The notes beneath the pieces are model-generated. The model was not told the origin of the DNA. It did no database searches and saw nothing but the letters and a program-made list of their open reading frames with translations. Position numbers and translations under genes: made by a program. DNA of 64,000 bases from Petrimonas mucosa (GTDB lineage: Bacteria > Bacteroidota > Bacteroidia > Bacteroidales > Dysgonomonadaceae), in assembly GCF_900095795.1 (NCBI RefSeq), contig NZ_LT608328.1, positions 372,001 to 436,000 of the forward strand. Reading direction: 5' to 3'. Of this stretch, positions 1 through 7,194 are shown piece after piece. How positions within the stretch are numbered: the first letter of the stretch is position 1; the number at the start of each line of letters is the position of its first letter.

Positions 1-1
1 A

Positions 2-403
2 ATGAAAAAATGGGGTGTTGTATTGGCTCTTCTGTTGGCTCTTACCTGCATCGCTTCGGCCCAGGAAACTGGAATCATTGCCGATCTGTTGAAAAGAAGT
101 GCAAAGGAGAAAGTGGCCAGGATGCAGCAACTGATCGGTTTCGATAATGATAAAGCCAATCAGCTCTGTAAACTGGAGACTACATTTCTGTTGGAGGTAT
201 GGAAAGTTGAAACCTGCTCTCTCTGCAACCGGAAAAAAAGGGTCGGGAAACTGAAAACAAAGCGCGAGGCAGACCTGCAGAAGATCTTGTCTCGCGATGA
301 GTATATCAAATATCAGTCTCTCGAGTACGAGTTGTTGAATGAGAATGTGCCGGTCTGGCTCTCTATCAATTCCCGGACGGGAGAAGTGCCGGATTGTCGA
401 TGA
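2..403 (+). CDS. Small exported protein of unknown function
   Basis: The 133-residue product begins with a clear Sec signal peptide (MKK, then a Leu/Ala-rich stretch ending SAQ near residue 21). The mature part is about 110 residues, rich in Lys, Glu and Leu and likely helical, with a CSLC pair of cysteines near residues 72-75. I recognise no family. The ATG lies at base 2, so the promoter is outside the window, but the signal peptide right after the ATG indicates that the start is real. Its last 38 bases overlap the 3' end of the convergent S41 protease gene. Periplasmic location is inferred from the signal peptide. Confidence 0.6.
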   Translation: MKKWGVVLALLLALTCIASAQETGIIADLLKRSAKEKVARMQQLIGFDNDKANQLCKLETTFLLEVWKVETCSLCNRKKRVGKLKTKREADLQKILSRDEYIKYQSLEYELLNENVPVWLSINSRTGEVPDCR

Positions 404-2045
404 TCACCGCCTGTCTGCGGATCGATTCACTGGTCGGGTAGAGCTCGGCAGGTTTGAACTGTGGCTGATTGACGCTTCGCGTTGATCTGGTTTCATAGGG
501 TAATCCGGTAATCAGCGAAATGGCCTTGGCAAACAGGTAGTCATGAATATCGCCGATGGGCTTCCAGGTGGTGGTATTGTACTCCTGGGATTGAATGAGA
601 TGATCGGGAACCAGCCCGTTTGTTGCTATAAAATCGTTGTTGTTTTTATCGGTGTAACGGCCCACTATCGGCTGCATTCCCCAGTTTTTCAGTTTCTCTT
701 TTTCCGAGGAGGAGAGTCTTGACGCCACGTAGATGGGTTGCGCCCTTTTATTGAAATCATCGAATGGGTGTATGGTCCACGATGCGGTATATTTCCCCGA
801 GGTCTTCTCGCCGATATGCTCCACCTGCATAAACGGTTTCAGGCAGAATGTGACCAGTTCGGATGCCGATGCGGAGCTGGAGGTGGCAATGATGTACACC
901 TTGTCCAGGTTCAGGTTGGCACCCAACGGATCGGGATATTTTGAGCTGTTGTAATTCCCCAGAAACTCTTTCCGCTCCCATTTATACTGGTCATAGATGC
1001 TGTTTACATACGAGTTGTAACTCATGATGGTTAAAACATCCCGGTTTCTTACATTCTCTTCCGGAGCAATCAACGATGCCAGATAGCTTGCAGCAGAGAT
1101 TCCTCCGCCCGGATTATAGCGTAAATCCAACACGAGATCGGTTACGTCGGCGGCTTTGAATTCGGAGAATACCCGGTAGAGGCTGCTGTTGTAATTCTCT
1201 GTAAAGTTGGTATAGAACAGGTACCCGATCTTTTTCCCTTCTATCTCGTAAATGTTGCTATATAGTACCGGATCCGCGCTGAGTTTGGCGGGAATTACCG
1301 TAACCTCCCTTTGATTGCTGAAAGTTTGATCAAGAACGGTAAAAGTTGTTGCAGAGTTGGCTCCATACATCATTGTATAGTTGTTGACAGTTATCGTCTG
1401 TCCGTTGATTTTAATGATTACGTCACCTCTTTTAAGTCCCGCTTTTTCCGCGGGGGAACCGGGAAAAACGTAGCGAATGAATCCTATGACAGTGGTATAG
1501 GATTCGTCCAAATAGAGAGGAAAGGGTTGGAAACCGAATGCATCTCTCGATTCCCCCTCAAATTCGGCCAGCAAGGATTCGATATCATCGGTGATCCAGG
1601 ACCAGTGATGCTGTTTGTCTATATTGTTGAGTATCTTATAGAAATAGCTCTCCGGATTGACATCAGCCACGGTCGGTCTCTTGTTTTTCACCTCATCTGC
1701 CCAGAGATAATAAAGCGACATGCCGTCATAGACAAACTGGCTTACTATATTGATATCTTTTACAATGGTTGCTGCTCCACCTATTGTGGCATCCCCCGTA
1801 TAAATTACGGTTCCGTCTTGCAAGGTTGCACTGGCAGTTGGCGGATTGGTCGTATTGTCGACCATCGCACTAACCGATTCTGTCTCCCCATTGTTATAGG
1901 TAAGTATAAATGATTTAGAGTCGGGATTGTATGAAACGGATTTCAATTCACCTTTCAACTCTACAACTGGATCTTTTTCCTGGCACGACACTACCATTAG
2001 CAGCAGTATGGTCAGGATTGAAAATAGAGTAACTCTTTTTTTCAT
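366..2045 (-). CDS. S41 family (C-terminal processing type) protease, lipoprotein
   Basis: A 559-residue serine protease probably anchored as a lipoprotein: the signal peptide ends in VVSC near residue 21. After a region unique to the Bacteroidota type there is a PDZ domain (about residues 185-245, with GSPAEKAGLKRGDVIIKING) and then the S41 catalytic domain (about 275-470). The latter shows LRYNPGGG, the serine-bearing stretch SSSASASE and, about 25 residues on, a lysine in GEKTSGK; together these give the Ser/Lys dyad of CtpA/tail-specific proteases. The C-terminal 80 residues have no recognised domain. It likely degrades or processes envelope proteins; the substrate is unknown. It is convergent with the small exported protein, overlapping by 38 bases. 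Confidence 0.88.
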   Translation of the reverse strand: MKKRVTLFSILTILLLMVVSCQEKDPVVELKGELKSVSYNPDSKSFILTYNNGETESVSAMVDNTTNPPTASATLQDGTVIYTGDATIGGAATIVKDINIVSQFVYDGMSLYYLWADEVKNKRPTVADVNPESYFYKILNNIDKQHHWSWITDDIESLLAEFEGESRDAFGFQPFPLYLDESYTTVIGFIRYVFPGSPAEKAGLKRGDVIIKINGQTITVNNYTMMYGANSATTFTVLDQTFSNQREVTVIPAKLSADPVLYSNIYEIEGKKIGYLFYTNFTENYNSSLYRVFSEFKAADVTDLVLDLRYNPGGGISAASYLASLIAPEENVRNRDVLTIMSYNSYVNSIYDQYKWERKEFLGNYNSSKYPDPLGANLNLDKVYIIATSSSASASELVTFCLKPFMQVEHIGEKTSGKYTASWTIHPFDDFNKRAQPIYVASRLSSSEKEKLKNWGMQPIVGRYTDKNNNDFIATNGLVPDHLIQSQEYNTTTWKPIGDIHDYLFAKAISLITGLPYETRSTRSVNQPQFKPAELYPTSESIRRQAVIIDNPALLPSGN

Positions 2046-2117
2046 TGGGCAGGTATATTACAATAACAGCTCTTTGACTGTGAAAGTAGTAAAGATTTTA
2101 ACCAGAGCTACAAGATT

Positions 2118-2726
2118 TTAAAGATTTAACACTCCTTTCCCCTGGCGGACAATTACCGGTTCATCTGAAGTGCAGTCAATGACGGTAGAGGGTTCAATAC
2201 CTCCTAATCCGCCATCGATGACAATCTCCGCAATGTCGCTCCATTTTTCATGGATCAGTTCGGGATCGGTAATATATTCAATCTCCTCCTCTTCATCTTT
2301 CACTGAGGTGTTGAGGATAGGGTTACCGAGCGCCCGCGCGATTTCGCGGATGATCGGGTTGTCGGGTACGCGGATACCTACCGTCTTCTTGTTCTTGTAG
2401 ATCTTGGGAAGTGATGATGTGGTAGGGAGGATAAAAGTAAAGGGCCCCGGCAAGTTGCGCTTCATCAGTTTGAAAGTGGGGGTATCCACCTTGGCGTATT
2501 CGCTAATGGCACTCAGGTCGTTGCAGATGATTGAGAGGTTGCTCTTCTGGGGATTGATCCCTTTCAGGTCACAGATCTTTTCCACTGCGCGTACATTCAA
2601 GGCATCACACCCCATACCGTAAATTGTATCGGTTGGGTAGATCAGGATGCCGCCGTCACGGAGAATGGAAACCACTCTCTCAATTTCCCGTGGATTGGGA
2701 TTCTCATTATAAATCTTTACTATCAT
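2118..2726 (-). CDS. L-threonylcarbamoyladenylate synthase (Sua5/YciO/YrdC family)
   Basis: About 202 residues. The N-terminal half carries the YrdC signature GGILIYPTDTIYGMGCDA, and the KxR-type residues expected for ATP and threonine binding follow (LKGINPQKSN). This family makes threonylcarbamoyl-AMP for t6A37 modification of ANN-decoding tRNAs in the cytoplasm. The length fits the short YrdC/YciO type without a Sua5 C-terminal domain. I chose the ATG at 2726, giving MIVKIYN, over a GTG three codons upstream at 2735. YciO paralogues look alike, so the assignment to the t6A pathway is probable rather than certain. Confidence 0.85.
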   Translation of the reverse strand: MIVKIYNENPNPREIERVVSILRDGGILIYPTDTIYGMGCDALNVRAVEKICDLKGINPQKSNLSIICNDLSAISEYAKVDTPTFKLMKRNLPGPFTFILPTTSSLPKIYKNKKTVGIRVPDNPIIREIARALGNPILNTSVKDEEEEIEYITDPELIHEKWSDIAEIVIDGGLGGIEPSTVIDCTSDEPVIVRQGKGVLNL

Positions 2727-2743
2727 AATAGTCACAAAAATAG

Positions 2744-2778
2744 AAAAAAAGTAGCTTCGGATGTGATTCCGAAGCTAC
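2744..2778 (-). terminator. Rho-independent terminator of fabI
   Basis: A perfect 11-base-pair stem (GTAGCTTCGGA at 2751-2761 with TCCGAAGCTAC at 2768-2778) has a 6-base loop. Read on the minus strand it is followed by seven T (2744-2750 complemented). It lies 43 bases behind the fabI stop codon and ahead of the Sua5-type gene, so it should separate those two transcripts. Confidence 0.88.
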
Positions 2779-2821
2779 TAAATTGTTTTTATGTAGATTT
2801 TATGTTCGGGCTTAACTCACG

Positions 2822-3658
2822 CTATTCAGTCGTGCTTTCGTCCAGACCGTTACTATATTGCTTCATTGCCCTGAGACTCATGCCCATTCCAGAGAATCCT
2901 CCGTCGTTGTAGAGGTTTTGCATGGTAACTTTACGGGTAAGGTCAGAAAACATCACCACGCAATAATCGGCACAGTCGTCGGCATCCGCGTTCCCGAGAG
3001 GTGCCATCCTTTCGGAGAAGTCCATCAGGTCTGACATTCCTTTCACACCGCTTCCGGCCGTTGTCATGGTAGGCGACTGCGAAATGGTATTTACGCGTAC
3101 CCCCTTGTCTCGACCGTAAATATAACCAAAACTTCGTGTTATCGACTCCAGCAAAGCTTTCGCATCGGCCATATCGTTATAGCCGTAAAATACACGTTGC
3201 GCAGCAATGTACGACAGGGCCAAGATTGAGCCACCGCGCTGAATAGCATCGAGCTTGCGGGCTACCTGTAGCATCTTGTGGAAGGAGATGGCCGAAATAT
3301 CCAGCGTTTTATTAAACAGGTCGTAATCAAGATCATCATATGTGCGTTTTTTACGCACGTTGGGAGACATTCCTATGGAGTGCAGAACAAAATCAATTTT
3401 TCCACCCAATATCTCGATTGATTTGGAAAAAACCATCTCCAGGTCTTCCACGTTGGTGGCATCTGCGGGAAGGATCTCAGCATTGAGTTTTTCTCCTAGC
3501 TTGTTTGTATCTCCCATCCGTACGGCAACCGGAGTATTCGACAACGTTATGGTTGCTCCCTCCTCCACAGCCCGTTCAGCCACTTTCCAGGCAATCGACT
3601 GCTCGTTTAACGCACCGAAGATAATGCCTCTCTTGCCTTTTAATAAGTTGTGATTCAT
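2822..3658 (-). CDS. fabI: Enoyl-[acyl-carrier-protein] reductase, FabI type
   Basis: A 278-residue cytoplasmic short-chain dehydrogenase that carries out the last reduction of each fatty acid elongation cycle. The N-terminal FabI-type nucleotide-binding signature is GALNEQSIAWKVA (residues 15-27). The catalytic pair is Tyr160 and Lys167 in YNDMADAK, with the FabI spacing of six residues, and the motif SIGMSP (94-99) is also conserved. The length is slightly above the usual 260, as in other Bacteroidota FabI. The gene stands alone between its own promoter region and a strong terminator, fitting a monocistronic housekeeping gene. Confidence 0.94.
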   Translation of the reverse strand: MNHNLLKGKRGIIFGALNEQSIAWKVAERAVEEGATITLSNTPVAVRMGDTNKLGEKLNAEILPADATNVEDLEMVFSKSIEILGGKIDFVLHSIGMSPNVRKKRTYDDLDYDLFNKTLDISAISFHKMLQVARKLDAIQRGGSILALSYIAAQRVFYGYNDMADAKALLESITRSFGYIYGRDKGVRVNTISQSPTMTTAGSGVKGMSDLMDFSERMAPLGNADADDCADYCVVMFSDLTRKVTMQNLYNDGGFSGMGMSLRAMKQYSNGLDESTTE

Positions 3659-3690
3659 TTTGATTTTTGTTTATGAAATAAAAAACTGCA

Positions 3691-3698
3691 CAAAAATA
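3691..3698 (-). promoter_or_regulatory. fabI: Candidate -7 element for fabI
   Basis: Read on the minus strand these bases are TATTTTTG, an exact match to the Bacteroidota -7 consensus TAnnTTTG, placed 33 bases before the fabI ATG. TTTG sequences lie upstream (complement of 3722-3725, spacing 23), but the spacing to the -33 box is longer than the usual 19-21, so only the -7 part is supported. Confidence 0.45.
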
Positions 3699-3916
3699 TA
3701 AAGAATGTGCAAACTTTTAAACAAACAAAAGCAAAATATGTTCTTTCACTCACCCTTTTTTGTATGGTTGACCCCAATTTGCTCCATCTTTCATCTCAAC
3801 GTTCATTAGATACTTGTATGCAAAGGCCAGCTTTTACAGTTTTTATCAATTTTTATACCCTTCGATGGTGAACAAAATCGTATAGAATTGTTATAATGAG
3901 AAGTTAAATGTAGATT

Positions 3917-4642
3917 ATGACAGTTACTTATATTTTTCACAGTTGTTATCTGCTCGAGTTTGACGGGTTCTCGATTCTGTTCGATTTCTACAAGGATGGG
4001 AAAAGGGATGACGGCACTTTCTGGGTAAGTGATTATCTGCTTGGAAAACCCGACGACCTCTATGTGTTCTGCTCCCATTCACACCCCGACCACTACAATC
4101 CGGAAATTTTAAGATGGGGTATAACGAAGTCGAACGTGAAGTATATATTTTCGAAAGAGGTGATGAATAACAGTGAAATCACTGTTTATCAGAATATTGC
4201 CTTTCTCGACAAATTTGAAACCTATGAAGATAACCGGATTAGGGTTCAGGCTTTCGGATCGACCGATACCGGAGGCTCCTTTGTGGTGGATGTTTCGGGT
4301 AAGCGTTATTTTCACGCTGGTGACCTCAACAACTGGCACTGGAACGAAGAAGTCCCCTTTCTTGAGTCCACGGGTTATGAAAATAGTTATCTTTGTCAGC
4401 TGGAACTCCTCGCTGAAAAGGTGGATCAGGTGTATCTGGCGATGTTTCCAGTGGATCCACGGTTGGGAAAGGATTACATGCGGGGGGCCGAACAGTTTGT
4501 CAACAGGATAGCGACCGATTATTTTCTGCCGATGCACTTTGGAGAGAATTATGAAAAAGCCAATGCTTTCAGTCGTTATGCCCGCTTGCAGAACTGCACC
4601 TTCCTTCCCGTGTACAAAAAGGGACAGTCGTATAAGCTGTAG
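3917..4642 (+). CDS. Metallo-beta-lactamase-fold hydrolase
   Basis: A 241-residue soluble protein without signal peptide. The metal-binding signature of the superfamily is intact: SHSHPDHYNP (about residues 54-63) gives HxHxDH, a further ligand Asp lies in HAGDLNNWHW (about 134-143), and a late His is in PMHFGENYEK. The pattern is closest to the UlaG/YycJ-like or Zn-dependent hydrolase branch of the fold; the substrate cannot be read from sequence. It is followed 80 bases on by the VOC gene and then ispG on the same strand. Confidence 0.82.
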   Translation: MTVTYIFHSCYLLEFDGFSILFDFYKDGKRDDGTFWVSDYLLGKPDDLYVFCSHSHPDHYNPEILRWGITKSNVKYIFSKEVMNNSEITVYQNIAFLDKFETYEDNRIRVQAFGSTDTGGSFVVDVSGKRYFHAGDLNNWHWNEEVPFLESTGYENSYLCQLELLAEKVDQVYLAMFPVDPRLGKDYMRGAEQFVNRIATDYFLPMHFGENYEKANAFSRYARLQNCTFLPVYKKGQSYKL

Positions 4643-4722
4643 CACCCGAACGGAGAGTTAAGTAAAATAGAAGGCAGACCTCTGATGTATGGGGACTCCT
4701 GCAATACAACAGAAAAAAGAAT

Positions 4723-5097
4723 ATGGAAATTAAGAGCAAATTTGATCATTACAACATCAACGTATTTGATCTTCAGAAAAGTATTGAGTTTTACAACAAG
4801 GCGCTGGGATTAAAAGAGGTACGAAGAAAAGAGGCTTCTGACGGGTCTTTTATATTGGTTTACCTCGGTGACGGAGAAACCGGTTTTACCCTGGAGTTGA
4901 CCTGGCTTCGCGACTGGGATCGCCCGTACAATATGGGAGATAACGAGCAACACCTGTGTGTAAGGGTTGCGGGAGATTACGACCAGATAAGGGCCTATCA
5001 CAAAGAGATGGGTTGTGTTTGTTACGAAAACGAATCGATGGGGTTGTATTTTATTGTGGATCCTGACGGCTACTGGGTCGAAATCCTCCCGATATAA
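4723..5097 (+). CDS. VOC family protein (glyoxalase-like)
   Basis: A 124-residue protein with one vicinal-oxygen-chelate module pair: FDHYNINVFDLQKSIEFY at the start (metal-ligand His9) and the closing FIVDPDGYWVEILPI, where the Glu of VEI is the usual last metal ligand. The size and the paired beta-alpha-beta-beta-beta layout match lactoylglutathione-lyase-like proteins, which dimerise and bind a divalent metal. The reaction is not determinable: glyoxalase I, a detoxifying dioxygenase or an isomerase are all possible. It ends 40 bases before the likely ispG start, suggesting co-transcription. Confidence 0.8.
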   Translation: MEIKSKFDHYNINVFDLQKSIEFYNKALGLKEVRRKEASDGSFILVYLGDGETGFTLELTWLRDWDRPYNMGDNEQHLCVRVAGDYDQIRAYHKEMGCVCYENESMGLYFIVDPDGYWVEILPI

Positions 5098-5137
5098 CTG
5101 GTGCCGGCTCTATACCTTTTATGTAAAGAAAATAAGA

Positions 5138-6991
5138 ATGGATTATTTCAATTATCATCGCCGTCCAACAATCGATGTGCGTATCGGAAACATTACCTTG
5201 GGAGGTAACCACCCGGTTGTTGTACAAACAATGACAAACACAAACACGCTCGATACCGAAGGTAGCGTGGCTCAATGCGAGCGGATTATTGCAGCGGGCG
5301 CCGATCTGATCCGGCTCACTACACAGGGTGTAAGGGAGGCTGAGAATCTGCGGAACATCCACCGACAACTGAGAGAGAAGGGATATACCACGCCGTTGTC
5401 GGCAGATATCCATTTCAATCCGCGTGCGGCACATGTGGCGGCCACAGTAGCGGAGAAAGTGCGGATCAACCCGGGTAACTTTGTCGACAAGCAGAAAACC
5501 TTTGCCGTGCTGGAATATAGCGACGAGGAGTATAGACAGGAGCTGGAAAAGATCAGGTCCAAAGTGGTCCCTTTTCTGCAGATCTGCAAGGAGCACGGTA
5601 CGGCAGTTCGGATAGGTGTAAATCATGGTTCACTCTCCGACCGTATCATGACCCGTTTTGGTGATACCCCCGAAGGTATGGTGGAATCCTGTATGGAGTA
5701 CTTGCGTATAGCTTTGGATGAGGGTTTTACCGATATTGTCATATCGATGAAGGCCTCCAATACGTTACTGATGACCAAGGCGGTCCGCTTGCTGGTAGAC
5801 AGGATGGATAAGGAGGATATCCATTTTCCGTTGCATCTTGGTGTGACCGAGGCGGGCGACGGTGAAGATGGCAGGATGAAGTCGGCCGTAGGGATAGGGG
5901 CGTTGCTCTCGGATGGTTTGGGAGATACCGTCAGGGTATCGCTGAGCGAAGATCCTGAAGCGGAGGTTCCGGTTGCCCGAAAAATTGTGAATTACGTTGC
6001 ACAAAGGGAGGGGCATGAACCCATTAAGGGAGAGCTCTATCCAGGCTTTTCGCCATTCTCCACAGACAAGCGGGAGACGCGTGCAGTTAGAAACATTGGC
6101 GGAGGATTTGTGCCGGTAGTAATTTCAGACCGGAGCGCAATAACCGACATGTCGATCAATCCTCATTTTATTCCCGATTATATCTACGTGGGGAGTAATC
6201 TCCCCGCCAACTTTCCCAAAGGGATGAAGTCGATCGTCGATTTTCCAAATTGGGAAGATCGGATTGATAACTTCCCGATGTTCACAACCGAAAACATTTC
6301 TGCTATCGGAGAGTGTAATGCGGCTGTCAAGTTCTTACAACTCTCCTATCCGCAACTGACCGATGATATTGTACAGGTGCTAAAAAAGAGCGAGAAGGTG
6401 GTTGTTATCCTTCAGACCACTCATCTGAATGGCGTAGGTGAACAGCGGGCATTTTTCCATAAACTGCTTATTGAGCAGTGTGACGTACCGGTAGTTATCC
6501 AGCGCAGTTACTCGGAAGATATGGCAGAGGATCTCCAGGTTAAAGCGGGTGTCGACTTTGGAACCATACTGCTTGACGGTTTCGGAAATGGAATCATGAT
6601 CTCGAATTCAGGAAATATCGGGATCGCTCAACTCGACTCCTATGCTTTCGGTATTCTTCAGGCAGCCCGTGTCCGTACCAGCAAAACGGAGTTTATCTCA
6701 TGTCCCAGTTGTGGTCGCACGCTGTTTGACCTGCAGACGACAGTTGCGTTGGTAAAAAAACATTTCTCACATCTGAAGCACCTGAAAATTGGTGTGATGG
6801 GGTGTATTGTTAATGGTCCGGGCGAAATGGCCGATGCCGATTACGGTTATGTGGGTGCGGAGCATGGGAAGATTTCACTCTACAGAAAGAGAGAGCTGGT
6901 TGAGAAAAATATTCCCCAAGAAGAGGCTGTGGAGCACCTTATCCAGTTGATCAAGGATAACGGGGACTGGATAGAGCCTGAGGCAAATTAA
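5138..6991 (+). CDS. ispG: 4-hydroxy-3-methylbut-2-enyl diphosphate synthase
   Basis: IspG (GcpE) reductively converts methylerythritol cyclodiphosphate to HMBPP in the MEP isoprenoid pathway using a [4Fe-4S] cluster. The 617-residue product has the N-terminal TIM barrel (VVVQTMTNTNTLD near residue 30, ADIHFNPRAA near 90) and a C-terminal cluster domain with SCPSCGRTLFDLQ (about 521) and GVMGCIVNGPGEMADADYGY (about 552). It is far longer than the 370-residue enterobacterial form because of a central insertion (about 270-500), which is normal for Bacteroidota and plants. The frame is open further upstream to 5015, but the ATG at 5138 starts the conserved MDYFNYHRRPT and avoids the overlap with the VOC gene. 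Confidence 0.95.
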   Translation: MDYFNYHRRPTIDVRIGNITLGGNHPVVVQTMTNTNTLDTEGSVAQCERIIAAGADLIRLTTQGVREAENLRNIHRQLREKGYTTPLSADIHFNPRAAHVAATVAEKVRINPGNFVDKQKTFAVLEYSDEEYRQELEKIRSKVVPFLQICKEHGTAVRIGVNHGSLSDRIMTRFGDTPEGMVESCMEYLRIALDEGFTDIVISMKASNTLLMTKAVRLLVDRMDKEDIHFPLHLGVTEAGDGEDGRMKSAVGIGALLSDGLGDTVRVSLSEDPEAEVPVARKIVNYVAQREGHEPIKGELYPGFSPFSTDKRETRAVRNIGGGFVPVVISDRSAITDMSINPHFIPDYIYVGSNLPANFPKGMKSIVDFPNWEDRIDNFPMFTTENISAIGECNAAVKFLQLSYPQLTDDIVQVLKKSEKVVVILQTTHLNGVGEQRAFFHKLLIEQCDVPVVIQRSYSEDMAEDLQVKAGVDFGTILLDGFGNGIMISNSGNIGIAQLDSYAFGILQAARVRTSKTEFISCPSCGRTLFDLQTTVALVKKHFSHLKHLKIGVMGCIVNGPGEMADADYGYVGAEHGKISLYRKRELVEKNIPQEEAVEHLIQLIKDNGDWIEPEAN

Positions 6992-7014
6992 TCATGCAGT
7001 TTGGTTCAATGCTG

Positions 7015-7046
7015 TTTGGTAATTTGCAAAAAAAGTAGTAATATTG
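7015..7046 (+). promoter_or_regulatory. Candidate promoter of the tRNA gene
   Basis: TTTG at 7015-7018 and TAATATTG at 7039-7046 are separated by 20 bases, matching the Bacteroidota TTTG / TAnnTTTG layout with one mismatch in the -7 box. The tRNA begins 32 bases after the -7 box. Confidence 0.5.
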
Positions 7047-7077
7047 CACCCGCTTTCGACAAAAAGATGGTCGAAAA

Positions 7078-7151
7078 GGTCCCATAGCTCAGTTGGTTAG
7101 AGCACCTGACTCATAATCAGGGAGTCCTTGGTTCAAGCCCAAGTGGGACCA
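7078..7151 (+). tRNA. tRNA with CAU anticodon (Ile2 or elongator Met)
   Basis: A complete cloverleaf: a 7-bp acceptor stem GGTCCCA/TGGGACC with discriminator A at 7151, D-arm AGCTCAGTTGGTTAGAGC, anticodon arm CCTGA-CTCATAA-TCAGG with anticodon CAT, and T-loop TTCAAGC. No CCA is encoded. The C4-G69 and C5-G68 pairs are the ones TilS uses to recognise tRNA-Ile2, which favours a lysidine-modified isoleucine tRNA reading AUA, but elongator Met is not excluded by sequence alone. It is not an initiator: the acceptor end is fully paired and there is no GGG/CCC anticodon stem. Confidence 0.93.
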
Positions 7152-7157
7152 CTTGAA

Positions 7158-7193
7158 AAAGAGAGAGTTGCGAGAAACAGCTCTCTCTTTTTT
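7158..7193 (+). terminator. Rho-independent terminator behind the tRNA
   Basis: A 13-bp stem with one G-T pair (AAAGAGAGAGTTG at 7158-7170 with CAGCTCTCTCTTT at 7178-7190), a 7-base loop, and a run of T that continues to 7193. It starts seven bases after the tRNA end, and the group II intron begins right behind the T run. Confidence 0.85.
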
Positions 7194-7194
7194 G

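Noticed and set aside
1311-1913. A 200-codon + strand frame opposite the S41 protease gene
   Set aside because: It is a shadow: the minus strand has PDZ and S41 motifs, and this product has no signal or motif.
5015-5137. Upstream extension of the ispG frame
   Set aside because: It overlaps the VOC gene and encodes no conserved residues; the ATG at 5138 starts the IspG similarity.
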